Positions 1-8,603 are shown, numbered from the stretch's first letter. The stretch is DNA of 64,000 nt from Lachnospiraceae bacterium UBA2860 (GCA_002350625.1 DEFE01000028.1:34624-98623), one strand, 5' to 3'. Made by a program: numbers and translations. The notes: generated by a model from the sequence alone, not told the origin.

Positions 1-1
1 C

Positions 2-1123
2 ATCTATTTAAACAATGCCGCCACCTCCTACCCGAAGCCTCCCTGTGTTCTCGAGGCGGCCCTGGAAACCCTGCGGGATCTTCCGCCGGGCCAGTTTCGG
101 GACGGCGCGCACGGCGCCGATGCCGATCTGTTCACAAAATGCCGGCTGCTGCTGGGGCAGCTGCTCGGGATTAAGGATACCGAAAGGATCTATTTCTCCT
201 CCGGCGCCACGGACAGCCTGAACCAGCTTCTCCTCGGCCTCGGCATTCCGGCGGAGCAGATCATTACGACGGTAACGGAACACAACAGTGTCCTCCGTCC
301 CCTGCACAACCTGCCGGGGATCGCGGGAGAACCGGTTCTGCTGCCCTGTGATGAAAACGGCCGGGTTTCTCCGGAGCTGCTCGAAAGGGAGGCCTCCCGC
401 GGAAAGGCGCGGGCTTTCCTCTTAAATCACTGCTCGAATGTGACTGGAACGATCCAGGATGCGGCGTCCTTCGGGCAGATCGCGAAACGGTACGGGCTGC
501 TCTTTATTCTGGACCTTTCGCAGAGTGCCGGATGCATGGAGGTGCTGTCCGATGTGTGGATGGCGGATGCCGTGGCATTTACGGGACATAAAAGCCTTTT
601 GGGCCTGCAGGGAACGGGAGGCTATTATATTCGTGAGGGTGTTCCCTACCATCCGTTTCGTTACGGGGGAACCGGAAGAGAGTCAGAAAAGCTCGCCTGC
701 AAAGCAGATGATCCGCCTGAGGACGCCGGCACCCAGAACGCGTGCGGGATCTCCGCCCTTTCGGCAGCTGCGGCATGGATTCTGGAGACAGGCGTCGGGC
801 GGATCCGGGAAAAGGAGCTGCAGCTTGTCCGGGCAGCCCGGGACATGCTGTCAGGGATCCCCGGCATCAGGCTGTGCGGAGGCGGGTCAACGGACACCGG
901 ACCTGTGGTAAGCTTTATTCCCGAAACACTGGATCCGTCGGATCTCGGCTATATTCTGAGCAGCGGATACGGGATCATAACCCGGACCGGGCTGCACTGC
1001 TCTCCCCTGATCCATCCGCATATCGGCAGCAGCAGAAAAGGCACGGTGCGGATCAGCTTTTCGCCGTTCAACACGCCGAAGGATATATCGGCCCTGGAGA
1101 GCGCGCTAAAGGAGATACTGTGA
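2..1123 (+). CDS. Cysteine desulfurase-like class V aminotransferase (5' partial)
   Basis: PLP-dependent fold-type I enzyme of the NifS/SufS-like group, closest in appearance to the TIGR01977 'cysteine desulfurase family' proteins. The frame is open from base 2; the first visible residues read IYLNNAATSYPKP, which is how these proteins begin, so probably only the start codon and at most a few residues lie outside the window (373 residues visible). Seen: EHNSVLRPL in the cofactor half, the PLP-lysine motif TGHKSLLG (visible Lys197), and near the C-terminus TGLHCSPLIH, which holds the cysteine expected in the persulfide loop. By family knowledge it would remove sulfur or selenium from cysteine or selenocysteine; the true substrate is not evident. 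The next gene starts within its stop codon, so the two are translationally coupled. Confidence 0.8.
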   Translation: MYLNNAATSYPKPPCVLEAALETLRDLPPGQFRDGAHGADADLFTKCRLLLGQLLGIKDTERIYFSSGATDSLNQLLLGLGIPAEQIITTVTEHNSVLRPLHNLPGIAGEPVLLPCDENGRVSPELLEREASRGKARAFLLNHCSNVTGTIQDAASFGQIAKRYGLLFILDLSQSAGCMEVLSDVWMADAVAFTGHKSLLGLQGTGGYYIREGVPYHPFRYGGTGRESEKLACKADDPPEDAGTQNACGISALSAAAAWILETGVGRIREKELQLVRAARDMLSGIPGIRLCGGGSTDTGPVVSFIPETLDPSDLGYILSSGYGIITRTGLHCSPLIHPHIGSSRKGTVRISFSPFNTPKDISALESALKEIL

Positions 1124-1506
1124 ATATCATTGATAAGAGAAAGTCACTGGAGCCGTGCACGGAAAGCGGGTGGGACGCCGCAGATCTGCTGCTTGAGGCA
1201 GGCCTGACAGAAGAAGATATCCTCTCGATCAGCAGGATCGGCGGATCCTTTTTGTTCCTGAAGAACCTTAAGAAGCCGTTTTTCAAAGTCGAATCTCATG
1301 ATTATGTGATCAAAGGCGTTCTGGGAGATCCTTTTTTTCGGGCAGCTGCCTATAGCGGAAAAATGGAAGAGCTCCTGCGTTTATTATCGTCTTTATCATC
1401 TGAAATCCCGGCTCATAAAGACCCGGGAGTTCGGCTGTTTAAGAAACCGCAAACGATCATCATTGAAGGAAAGGAATGCGAAGATGAAGAAAAAAGCCAT
1501 GGATGA
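1120..1506 (+). CDS. Small unknown protein coupled to the desulfurase-like gene
   Basis: A 128-residue protein that I do not recognise. The GTG start at 1120 overlaps the TGA of the desulfurase-like gene (GTGA), the usual sign of translational coupling, and its own 3' end overlaps the next gene by 23 bases. It has no signal peptide or membrane segment. The N-terminal half is acidic and helical, followed by a lysine/phenylalanine-rich stretch (LFLKNLKKPFFKVESHDYV) and a leucine-rich helix. There is one cysteine near residue 15 and another near the C-terminus. Position between a desulfurase-like enzyme and a sugar-isomerase-like enzyme suggests a common operon but gives no function. Confidence 0.6.
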   Translation: MNIIDKRKSLEPCTESGWDAADLLLEAGLTEEDILSISRIGGSFLFLKNLKKPFFKVESHDYVIKGVLGDPFFRAAAYSGKMEELLRLLSSLSSEIPAHKDPGVRLFKKPQTIIIEGKECEDEEKSHG

Positions 1507-2851
1507 GAAGCTGGTGGTCCGCCCGATCGTCGGGTGCCTTACCCATTCACACTTCTGGGAAGGCCCGTGTCGGGCGGGTCATGCCGAGGATATGACCAAA
1601 GAAGCGGAAGCAGCCGCAGCAGACCGCTATCTCGCCCAGATGAAAAAGGAACTGGAAAAGGTGATCCCGGAGGTTGAGCTGCTTCCCGTGATTGACGCCC
1701 GGTATCAGGAGACCTTTGTGGTTCCCGAGAACGTCTATGCGCAGATCGAAGAGGATCTGCAGCGGGTTGACCTGTTCCTGTGCATGGGCTGGCGCATTCC
1801 GAAGCTCGAGCGCTACAAAAAAACCGTCGTCGTGATGCAGAACGGAAATGAAGGCATTGACTTTGCCGCCTACTGCCGCGATATCGGCGTGGAAGCACAC
1901 GTGGCCATGGACATGCAGGATTTAAACGAAATCCTCTACTATCTGTGGGTGCGCAAAGCCATATCCTGCACGCGGGTTCTCTGCCTTTCCGCCGCAGGCC
2001 AGCCGACCTTCGGCATCCAGAGCCTGATCCGTGATCCGGAGATCCTGCGGCAGCGCTACGGCCTGGAGGTGGTCAAGCTGACGTTTTACGACATTTTCAA
2101 GTATATGGACGGCATCACGGATGAGGAAGCACGGCCCATCGCCGAAAGAATCATAGCGGGCTCCTCCGATACGAAGGTGAACACTGACTGGTTCCTCAAT
2201 GACGTCAAATATTACCTGGCGGCGAAAAAGATGATGGACGTGTTCCAGTGCAACGCGTTTACCACAGCCTGCCATGAGCTGTGCACCTCCGAGATTCCCC
2301 AGAACCGCAAGTTTACTCCCTGCATGTGCCACTCGCTTCTCAAGGACGAAGGCATTCCCAGCGGATGCGAAGAAGACCTGAATGCGCTGATGGCCATGTG
2401 CATCCTGCAGTATCTCGGAAAACGCCCCTGCTTTATGGGCAATCCGAACCACGAGACAGACGAGCTGCTCCGGATTCATCACGCGGTTCCGGCCCTCAGC
2501 ATGAACGGATACGGGACCAAGGCACTTGATTATAAGCTGTGGGCCTTCACCGGTCAGGGCTTCGGCGGAAAGCTGCAGATCGATTTCACACAGAATCTGC
2601 AGGATAAAATCACCCTCGGCCGGTTCAATCCCGCGGGGGATACGATGATCGTAAAAACCGGAGAAGTTCTCCGCACCGAATACGACGATGTATACTGCAG
2701 TCCATACTACTATATTCAGATGGATGACGCGAGAACCTTCATGCACAATCTCGCGGGCTTTGGCCACCATCAGGTCCTGGTCTTCGGGGACTATGTCAAA
2801 GAAGTGAAGGAATTGTCACGGTATATGCATTTCAGTGTTCTGGAAGGATAA
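1484..2851 (+). CDS. L-fucose/L-arabinose isomerase-like protein
   Basis: A 455-residue cytosolic protein that resembles the FucI/AraA-like isomerase superfamily (COG2407-type). The C-terminal half carries the pattern typical of the group, a G-I-P-S-G-C-E-E-D-L-N-A-L segment followed by a helix and a conserved GNPNH stretch. I chose ATG 1484, preceded by GAAGGAAAGG at 1465-1474, over the upstream in-frame TTG at 1463. It is shorter than FucI (about 590 residues) and has a cluster of cysteines (CHELCTSEIPQNRKFTPCMC) that is unusual for a simple isomerase. The gene overlaps the preceding small gene by 23 bases and converges on the reductase gene with a 20-base overlap. Substrate unknown; the neighbouring fucose operon suggests a deoxysugar or pentose. 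Confidence 0.65.
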   Translation: MKKKAMDEKLVVRPIVGCLTHSHFWEGPCRAGHAEDMTKEAEAAAADRYLAQMKKELEKVIPEVELLPVIDARYQETFVVPENVYAQIEEDLQRVDLFLCMGWRIPKLERYKKTVVVMQNGNEGIDFAAYCRDIGVEAHVAMDMQDLNEILYYLWVRKAISCTRVLCLSAAGQPTFGIQSLIRDPEILRQRYGLEVVKLTFYDIFKYMDGITDEEARPIAERIIAGSSDTKVNTDWFLNDVKYYLAAKKMMDVFQCNAFTTACHELCTSEIPQNRKFTPCMCHSLLKDEGIPSGCEEDLNALMAMCILQYLGKRPCFMGNPNHETDELLRIHHAVPALSMNGYGTKALDYKLWAFTGQGFGGKLQIDFTQNLQDKITLGRFNPAGDTMIVKTGEVLRTEYDDVYCSPYYYIQMDDARTFMHNLAGFGHHQVLVFGDYVKEVKELSRYMHFSVLEG

Positions 2852-3845
2852 CGGCATCGATCCTTTTGAGTTCCTCCTCCGTGAATCCCGTGTTTTCTAT
2901 GGCGCGGACATTTTCCTCCAGCTGCTCCGGCCGCGATGCGCCGATCAGGGCGGAGCACACCTTCCCGTCCCTGAGGATCCAGGCGAGAGCCATCTGGGCG
3001 AGGGACTGGCCGCGCTCTTTTGCCAGCTCATTGAGGGCGGAAACCTTCAGGCGGACGTCCTCCGTCAGGGCGCGGTCGTTGAGGAAGCGGCTGTCTGTGG
3101 CGATCCGGCTGTCTTCAGGGATTTCCTTCAGGTATTTTCCCGTGAGCAGTCCCTGCGCCAGAGGGCAGAAGGCAATGACGCCGATGCCGTTCTCATGGCA
3201 GTACTCCTTAACTCCGTCGCTCTCGATCGTCCGGTCCAGTATCGAGTAACGCCTCTGGTTGATGATTAAAGGACAGCGGTATTCCTTCATGATCTCAGCC
3301 GCCTTTGCCGTATGCTCCCGGTCATAGTTTGAAATACCGGCATACAGTGCCTTACCGCTGCGGACAATGTCAGCCAGCGCGCCCATCGTCTCTTCCAGGG
3401 GCGTCTCCGGGTCCATGCGGTGATGATAGAAGATGTCCACATAGTCAAGACCCAGCCGTTTCAGGCTCTGATCACAGCTCGCAATGAGGTATTTTCTGCT
3501 CCCCCAGTTTCCGTACGGCCCCGGCCACATATCATATCCCGCTTTCGAGGTGATGATGAGCTCATCCCGGTAGGCGGAAAAATCCTCCGCAAGAATCCGG
3601 CCCGCATTTTTCTCCGCGGCGCCGTATTCCGGTCCGTAGTTATTCGCCAGATCGAACTGCGTGATGCCGAGATCAAACGCTTTTCTGCAGATCTCCCGCA
3701 TCCTGTCATAAGATGAGATATTCCCGAAATTGTGCCAGAAACCAAGCGAAAGAGCGGGGAACTTCAGGCCGCTGTTTCCGACTCTGTGATACGGCATCGT
3801 GTCGTAGCGGCTGCCGGCAGCGATATAAGTTTCTTTCAGATCCAT
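2832..3845 (-). CDS. yghZ: Aldo/keto reductase, L-glyceraldehyde-3-phosphate reductase (YghZ) type
   Basis: A 337-residue NADPH-dependent reductase that reads very like E. coli YghZ/Gpr (AKR14): GKSGL-like N-terminus (GNSGLKFPALSLGFWHNFG), FDLANNYGP with the catalytic Asp and Tyr, ITSKAGYDMWPGPYG with the Lys, DIFYHHR with the His, CPLAQGLLTGKYL and the C-terminal LIGASRPEQLEENV cofactor motif. Family members reduce L-glyceraldehyde 3-phosphate, methylglyoxal and small aldehydes. It is transcribed divergently from the LacI-type regulator across a 211-bp intergenic region, so it may answer to the same sugar. The ribosome site GAGAGGAGAT precedes the ATG. In this context it could detoxify methylglyoxal or lactaldehyde formed from fucose; that is inference. 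Confidence 0.85.
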   Translation of the reverse strand: MDLKETYIAAGSRYDTMPYHRVGNSGLKFPALSLGFWHNFGNISSYDRMREICRKAFDLGITQFDLANNYGPEYGAAEKNAGRILAEDFSAYRDELIITSKAGYDMWPGPYGNWGSRKYLIASCDQSLKRLGLDYVDIFYHHRMDPETPLEETMGALADIVRSGKALYAGISNYDREHTAKAAEIMKEYRCPLIINQRRYSILDRTIESDGVKEYCHENGIGVIAFCPLAQGLLTGKYLKEIPEDSRIATDSRFLNDRALTEDVRLKVSALNELAKERGQSLAQMALAWILRDGKVCSALIGASRPEQLEENVRAIENTGFTEEELKRIDAVILPEH

Positions 3846-3912
3846 GATCTCCTCTCCATTTCCAAAGCATCACCGGATTAACAGGGACATCCCTATTATG
3901 GATCAAATCCGG

Positions 3913-3937
3913 AAGATGTGAAAGAAAAAAACATCTT
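3913..3937. other. Inverted repeat in the divergent intergenic region
   Basis: AAGATGT at 3913-3919 and ACATCTT at 3931-3937 form a 7-bp inverted repeat around an A-rich 11-base spacer, between the reductase gene (leftward) and the regulator promoter (rightward). It could be a protein-binding site for the leftward gene or a weak hairpin. A possible leftward promoter lies next to it (CATAAT at 3895-3900 on the minus strand) but its -35 box is poor. Confidence 0.3.
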
Positions 3938-3959
3938 GTGAAGATTATTTGTTTTCCGG

Positions 3960-3988
3960 TTGACAAATGCCGCTGACCAATAGATAAT
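3960..3988 (+). promoter_or_regulatory. Sigma-70-type promoter of the lacI-led fucose operon
   Basis: TTGACA (3960-3965), a 17-base spacer and GATAAT (3983-3988). This is a near-consensus vegetative promoter. Initiation is expected around 3995, about 60 bases before the regulator start codon. All genes to 17887 run the same way with no strong rightward terminator in between, so this promoter may feed the whole operon. Confidence 0.75.
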
Positions 3989-3997
3989 ACAGACAGA

Positions 3998-4011
3998 GCG
4001 AAACGTTTTGC
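3998..4011. promoter_or_regulatory. Candidate LacI-family operator
   Basis: GCGAAACGTTTTGC is an imperfect 14-bp palindrome (12 of 14 positions symmetric) with a central CG, the classic shape of a LacI/GalR-family operator. It lies directly after the -10 box, across the expected transcription start, where bound repressor would block initiation. The adjacent gene encodes a LacI-family protein, so autoregulation and sugar-induced derepression of the operon is the natural reading. Confidence 0.6.
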
Positions 4012-4056
4012 TTTGTTCTGTATTTGTGCATAACCACCAAATTTGGAGGTCCGAAA

Positions 4057-5091
4057 TTGGCTGCCACGATTAGAGACATAAAAAAAGTGACGGGGCTTTC
4101 ACTGGCAACAATCTCCAAATATCTGAACGGCGGCAATCTTCTCCCTGAAAACAGAGCCAAGATCGAGAAAGCGATCAAGGATCTTCATTATGAAGTCAAC
4201 GAGATGGCCAGAGGACTCGTCACCAGCCAGAGCATGACCATCGGCGTCGTCGTATTTGACATATCCAATGTGTTTACCTGCTCGGTTCTCAGCTTTCTGG
4301 GCAGCCGCTTAAGAGAAGCCGGATACGCTGTGATGACCTGCGACTCACAGAACGATCCGCAGCTTGAAATGGACAACATACGCTTTTTGATGGGCAAGAA
4401 AGTGGACGGCCTGGTCATCATGCCGGTAGGGCTGTCTCCCGCTTTCCTGGAGCCGCCCATAAAGGCCGGCATTCCCGTGGTTTTACTGGATCGTTCCGTG
4501 GGGGATTCCCGCGTTGACTGTGTGAAGGTCAACAATTCGGAAGCGTCCTATGAAGCCGTGAAGCTTCTTGCCGGATACGGCCACAGGAAGATCGCGGTCG
4601 TCGGCTCGGATACGGTTGTCACCGGAAGAGAGCGCCTCGAAGGGTGTCTGGCCGCTCTGAAGGACGAGAACATTGCGCTTCCTCCGGCCTGCCTGAAGCT
4701 TGGCGCGCACAGCATCGAACACGGGTATCAGAGCATGCAGGAGCTCCTTGCACTGCCGGATCCGCCGACCGCAGTGTTCCTCGGCAACTTCGAGATCATC
4801 CTCGGTGCAGTCATGGCGATAAACGAATCCAGCTTCAGCTGCCCGGACGATATATCCGTCATCGGTTTTGACGACCTGATTGTCTCGAAGCTCTCAAACC
4901 CCAGGCTGTCCGTTGTCGTACAGCCGCTCCGCAGCCTCGCGGAGGAAACCGTCCGGCTGCTGCTGAACCGCATTGAGTATGAAAAGACAGTCGAAGCAGA
5001 TGCAGATGCACCGGATGCACCCGCACACGTCGAGCTGGTTCTGAAGGCTCGAATCGTTGAAGGGGGCTCCGTTGCCCGGCGCAGGGAGTGA
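4057..5091 (+). CDS. LacI/GalR-family transcriptional regulator
   Basis: A 344-residue sugar-responsive DNA-binding protein. Residues 1-50 hold the LacI helix-turn-helix (TIRDIKKVTGLSLATISKYLNGG) and hinge helix; the rest is a periplasmic-binding-protein-like effector domain with typical motifs such as IGVVVFDISN, DGLVIMP, GHRKIAVVG and ISVIGFDD. The start is TTG 4057, placed 7 bases after TTTGGAGG (4042-4049); the upstream in-frame TTG at 4024 has no ribosome site. It heads the fucose operon and lies just after a good promoter and operator-like palindrome, so it probably represses its own operon and releases it on binding fucose, fuculose or a phosphorylated intermediate (inference). Confidence 0.88.
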   Translation: MAATIRDIKKVTGLSLATISKYLNGGNLLPENRAKIEKAIKDLHYEVNEMARGLVTSQSMTIGVVVFDISNVFTCSVLSFLGSRLREAGYAVMTCDSQNDPQLEMDNIRFLMGKKVDGLVIMPVGLSPAFLEPPIKAGIPVVLLDRSVGDSRVDCVKVNNSEASYEAVKLLAGYGHRKIAVVGSDTVVTGRERLEGCLAALKDENIALPPACLKLGAHSIEHGYQSMQELLALPDPPTAVFLGNFEIILGAVMAINESSFSCPDDISVIGFDDLIVSKLSNPRLSVVVQPLRSLAEETVRLLLNRIEYEKTVEADADAPDAPAHVELVLKARIVEGGSVARRRE

Positions 5092-5172
5092 AACGGTTCG
5101 CTCCGGCCGCCATTCCGCAGATGATCATCTATAAAAACTTCGAAATGTGAATTACGGGAGGAGGAGAAAACG

Positions 5173-6180
5173 ATGATTGATCCCAGTACAGTCCCATCGA
5201 TGCGTCTTGGAGACGGCGGAACCATCCCGTGCCTCGGCATGGGCACCTTCGGCTCAGACCGGGTCAGCCCCGAAGAAGTAGCAGGTGCCGTCGCCGGAGG
5301 CCTCCGGGTCGGTTACAGACTCTTTGACTGTGCCGCCTGCTATGGGAACGAAAAGCAGATCGGACAGGTATTCCGCGCCGCCTTTGACGAGAAAATCATC
5401 GCGCGCGAGGATCTGTTCATCATGACCAAGGTGTGGAACGATATGCACCGCGAGGTCGAAAAATCCTGTCTGCAGAGCATCGAAGACCTGCAGTGTGCGT
5501 ATCTCGACATGCTGTTCATCCACTGGCCGTTCCCGAACTATCATCCGCCTTTCTGTGATGTGGATACAAGGAATCCCGACTCCAGGCCGTTTTCCGTGAA
5601 CGAATTCCTCGACACCTACAGGCAGATCGAGGCACTCGTCGACAAAGGACTTGTCCGCCACATCGGCATCTCCAATATGACCATCCCGAAGCTTGAAGCC
5701 GTGCTCGGACAGCTTCGCATCAAGCCGGCGGCCTGCGAGATCGAAATGCATCCGTGCTTCCAGCAGACGGAGCTCTATACATATCTCAAGGATCACGACA
5801 TCCTGACCATCGGATATATGCCTTTGGGATCCCCGCGCCGCCCTGAGAGGGATATCGAGCCGGGCGACATCGCGGACATGCAGATGCCCGAGCTTCTAAA
5901 AATCGCGCAGGATCACGGGGTCCATCCGGCGATCATCTGCCTGAAATGGGCGCTTCAGCGGGGCGTCCTCCCGATCCCGTTCTCCGTGCACAACTATGAA
6001 GCCAATCTGCGCGCGACCGTCACGGAGAAACTGACGGACGAAGAGATGGGCGTCATCTCCACCCTGGAGAGAAACAACCGCCTTGTAAAGGGGCAGGTAT
6101 TCCTCTGGGAAGGCGCAAGGGACTGGCACGATCTGTGGGACGAAGACGGCGTGATCGTCGACTGCACGGACTGCACATAA
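5173..6180 (+). CDS. Aldo/keto reductase (AKR, xylose-reductase-like)
   Basis: A 335-residue cytosolic NAD(P)H-dependent reductase with the AKR tetrad in sequence order: Asp in LFDCAACYGNE, Tyr in the same motif, Lys in FIMTKVW and His in FIHWPF. IGISNM and the C-terminal PIPFSVHNYEANL cofactor region follow. The ATG at 5173 has the ribosome site GGGAGGAGGAG. It is the second gene of the fucose operon, 81 bp after lacI. Fucose breakdown by the phosphorylated route yields L-lactaldehyde, which anaerobes reduce to 1,2-propanediol, so this enzyme or the dehydrogenase after it may serve as lactaldehyde reductase; alternatively it acts directly on the sugar. Confidence 0.82.
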   Translation: MIDPSTVPSMRLGDGGTIPCLGMGTFGSDRVSPEEVAGAVAGGLRVGYRLFDCAACYGNEKQIGQVFRAAFDEKIIAREDLFIMTKVWNDMHREVEKSCLQSIEDLQCAYLDMLFIHWPFPNYHPPFCDVDTRNPDSRPFSVNEFLDTYRQIEALVDKGLVRHIGISNMTIPKLEAVLGQLRIKPAACEIEMHPCFQQTELYTYLKDHDILTIGYMPLGSPRRPERDIEPGDIADMQMPELLKIAQDHGVHPAIICLKWALQRGVLPIPFSVHNYEANLRATVTEKLTDEEMGVISTLERNNRLVKGQVFLWEGARDWHDLWDEDGVIVDCTDCT

Positions 6181-6183
6181 CGG

Positions 6184-6218
6184 ATCCCGGCCCGGGATGC
6201 AGCGGGGGGAGCCCCGCT
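6184..6218. other. Two tandem hairpins between reductase and dehydrogenase genes
   Basis: A GC-rich palindrome ATCCCGG-C-CCGGGAT (6184-6198) is followed by a 7-bp stem AGCGGGG/CCCCGCT with a GGAG loop (6201-6218). No T-run follows, so this is not an obvious terminator. It more likely stabilises or marks processing of the transcript within the operon. Confidence 0.4.
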
Positions 6219-6304
6219 CCGCCGGACGGGTCCGCATCATATAAGCGAACAGTTCATCACAAAGCCATAAAAACGAACACCATTCAAAAAGGAGAAAAAC
6301 GGAC

Positions 6305-7384
6305 ATGAGCATCAATAAAAAGATCATTCCCACCAGCATGCTGGGCGCCACGCTTCCCGGAAACAGCACCGTCGAGATGAAAGAATTCGAGGTTCCGACC
6401 CCCGGCTTCGGACAGGTGCTTGTGCAGACAAAGGCCAGTACGATCTGCGGTTCCGATATCCGCGCCATCTACAGGGAGCACACCGGCAAAGGTGCCGAAG
6501 GCTACATTCCCGGTATGGTCGCCGGCCACGAGCCCAGCGGCATCATCGTACAGGAAGGCCCCGGCCTCAAGGAATTCAAGACCGGCGACCGCGTCATCGT
6601 CTATCATATCTCCGGCTGCGGCGTCTGCTATAACTGCCGCATGGGCTATATGATCGCCTGCTCGAATCCCACCTTCCGCCAGGCGTACGGCTGGCAGAGA
6701 AACGGCGGCATGGCCCCCTATATTCTCTGTGACGAAAAGGACCTGGTGCACCTTCCCGATGAGCTGACTTACAAGGACGGCGCACAGGTGGCCTGCGGAT
6801 TCGGCACGGTCTACGAAGCGCTTGAGAAGATCGGGGTCAGCGGTGATGACGCCGTTCTGGTTACGGGTCTCGGCCCGGTCGGTCTCGCCACGCTCATGCT
6901 GGCAAAGGCCATGGGCGCAAACAAGCTGATCGGCGTAGAAGTCAACGATTACAGAATCGACCTCGCGAAGAAGCTGAATCTGGTGGATCACGTGTTTAAG
7001 CCTTCCGATCACACCGTGCAGGATATTCTGGATCTGACCGGAGGCAAAGGCGTCGAGAAAGCCGTTGACTGCTCCGCATCAGACGCCGGGCGCCAGACCT
7101 GCGTGAGAGCCTCCAAGGAGTGGGCTAAAATCGCGCTGGTCGGAGAAGGCAACACCATGACGCTCAATCCCAGTCCCGACATGATGCACGCGCAGAAGAC
7201 CATCTACGGCTCCTGGGTCACCTCGACCTGGAAAATGATGGATCTCGTAGACCGCCTGGTCCGCTGGAACATCCATCCGGGCGACCTGATCACGGATGAG
7301 TTCCCGATCGAGCGCGCAGGCGAGGCGTATGCCCTCATGGCGAGCGGACACTGCGGAAAAGTCGCGGTGGTCTATCCGGACTGA
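6305..7384 (+). CDS. Zinc-dependent alcohol dehydrogenase (MDR family)
   Basis: A 359-residue medium-chain dehydrogenase. The catalytic-zinc ligands are visible as TICGSDIRA and GHEPSG, the structural-zinc cysteines as GCGVCYNCRMGYMIAC, and the Rossmann NAD(P) motif as VTGLGPVGLATLMLAKAMG. The C-terminal region has the usual GEAYALMASG. It resembles threonine/sorbitol-type dehydrogenases. It is the third gene of the fucose operon, with AAGGAG upstream of its ATG. Likely roles are reduction of lactaldehyde or oxidation of the sugar or a polyol; the sequence alone does not decide. Confidence 0.83.
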   Translation: MSINKKIIPTSMLGATLPGNSTVEMKEFEVPTPGFGQVLVQTKASTICGSDIRAIYREHTGKGAEGYIPGMVAGHEPSGIIVQEGPGLKEFKTGDRVIVYHISGCGVCYNCRMGYMIACSNPTFRQAYGWQRNGGMAPYILCDEKDLVHLPDELTYKDGAQVACGFGTVYEALEKIGVSGDDAVLVTGLGPVGLATLMLAKAMGANKLIGVEVNDYRIDLAKKLNLVDHVFKPSDHTVQDILDLTGGKGVEKAVDCSASDAGRQTCVRASKEWAKIALVGEGNTMTLNPSPDMMHAQKTIYGSWVTSTWKMMDLVDRLVRWNIHPGDLITDEFPIERAGEAYALMASGHCGKVAVVYPD

Positions 7385-7399
7385 AACGGAGTTGGAAAG

Positions 7400-7792
7400 A
7401 TGAAGCTGACGGGCCTTAACCACATCACGATTAATGTCATCGATCTTGATGCTTCAAAGCGTTTCTACGAAGAAGTATTCGGCCTCGAGCCATGTGGTTT
7501 CAAGGACATGGGCGATCATACGCTCACTTATTATCAGCTCCCCCAGGGGGTTCTTCTGGAACTGATCGATTATGAAGCAAAGAGGGATCCCCTCCCGGTC
7601 TCTGAGACGCAGACAGGCACCTACAGGCATTTCTGTCTGGAGGCCGATTCGCTGGATGAGCTTTATGAGATCTGCAGGGAACATGGCGTCTCAGTCCGTT
7701 CCGCCCCGGCTTTTGTAGAAAAGCTTGGCCGGAGCAACATGCTGATCACCGACCCGAATGGAGTTGAGATCGAAATATTCCTCGCCGGGTAA
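7400..7792 (+). CDS. VOC/glyoxalase-fold protein
   Basis: A 130-residue single VOC domain with the paired beta-alpha-beta-beta-beta modules of glyoxalase I and related lyases: HITINVIDLDASKRFYEEVFGL at the N-terminus and ITDPNGVEIEIF at the C-terminus. Candidate metal ligands are His8, Glu near LLELIDYE, His in YRHFCLE and the last Glu in VEIEIF. It begins 15 bp after the dehydrogenase stop. Methylglyoxal or lactaldehyde detoxification, or epimerisation of a sugar intermediate, would fit the operon, but substrate is unknown. Confidence 0.75.
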   Translation: MKLTGLNHITINVIDLDASKRFYEEVFGLEPCGFKDMGDHTLTYYQLPQGVLLELIDYEAKRDPLPVSETQTGTYRHFCLEADSLDELYEICREHGVSVRSAPAFVEKLGRSNMLITDPNGVEIEIFLAG

Positions 7793-7852
7793 AACCTGAC
7801 AATCCCGATGACCCGTTCCGCGCACAGGCCTGACCGGCCGGAGGCAGCAGCG

Positions 7853-8488
7853 ATGTATGAGATGAGTCCCGCGTGGCAGGCTTATTATATGGAAACGGAA
7901 CCGAACCGGCGCGCCGGACTGCTTCAGAAACTCCTTAAGGAGGAACCGGACGACGGCGGAAATGCCTGGAGATGGCGGCTCTTCTCTCTCCGCCATTTTG
8001 AAAACGGCATCCGTCTGCCGGACATAGGCGAGCTCCCCGCGAAAGGCGTTCCGGAGCCTTCTTGCGACCGCTACCTCTGGCAGTTTGTCAACATCACACA
8101 GATCTATAACACATCCCGCCTTTTCAAGAAAAGCGGGGAGAGGGAGATCAGACAGTTCTTTCGGGAATGCGGCTTTGACGAAGCCATCTCCTCGGGAGAC
8201 ATCGGTGAAGCGGCACTTTACCGGGAAATCCGGAACGCGGCAAAGCGGTATTTCAACACCTGCAAAGGCAGCGAATACAGGCGGACGCTGTTCGGCCTTC
8301 TCAGCCCGGGCAGCGCAGATCAGAAAAATCAGACCTGCAAGGACGTCTGGAAGATGACTTTCGGCGTCGAAAGGCGTTTCGGGCTTTCCGGAACGATCCG
8401 GGTCTGGATCAAAGCAGTGCAGGATGAATATGAAACAGAAAATCCCGCAGCTGCAGAGCAGATGGAAAAGCTGTCCGGGACCATGTGA
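7853..8488 (+). CDS. Unknown protein embedded in the fucose operon
   Basis: A 211-residue protein without signal peptide or membrane segments that I do not confidently recognise. I chose ATG 7853, 8 bases after GGAGG (7840-7844), over the upstream ATG at 7808. The sequence is mostly helical and rich in charged and aromatic residues (WRWRLFSLRHFENG, CDRYLWQFVNITQIYNTS). A helical stretch RREIRNAAKRYF-like and the motif TCKDVWKMTFGVE follow. Its position between sugar-catabolic enzymes and the importer is conserved-looking spacing rather than an insertion. It may be a regulatory or scaffold protein; no catalytic motif is seen. Confidence 0.6.
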   Translation: MYEMSPAWQAYYMETEPNRRAGLLQKLLKEEPDDGGNAWRWRLFSLRHFENGIRLPDIGELPAKGVPEPSCDRYLWQFVNITQIYNTSRLFKKSGEREIRQFFRECGFDEAISSGDIGEAALYREIRNAAKRYFNTCKGSEYRRTLFGLLSPGSADQKNQTCKDVWKMTFGVERRFGLSGTIRVWIKAVQDEYETENPAAAEQMEKLSGTM

Positions 8489-8603
8489 CTGTGTACAGAT
8501 ACCGCATCGAAAAAGCCCTTGCATGAATAGCACCCGGGGCGGGCACACCCCCAACGCACACATCTATGTCAGAATCGCTAAACCTGACAGGGAGGGAGAG
8601 TAG

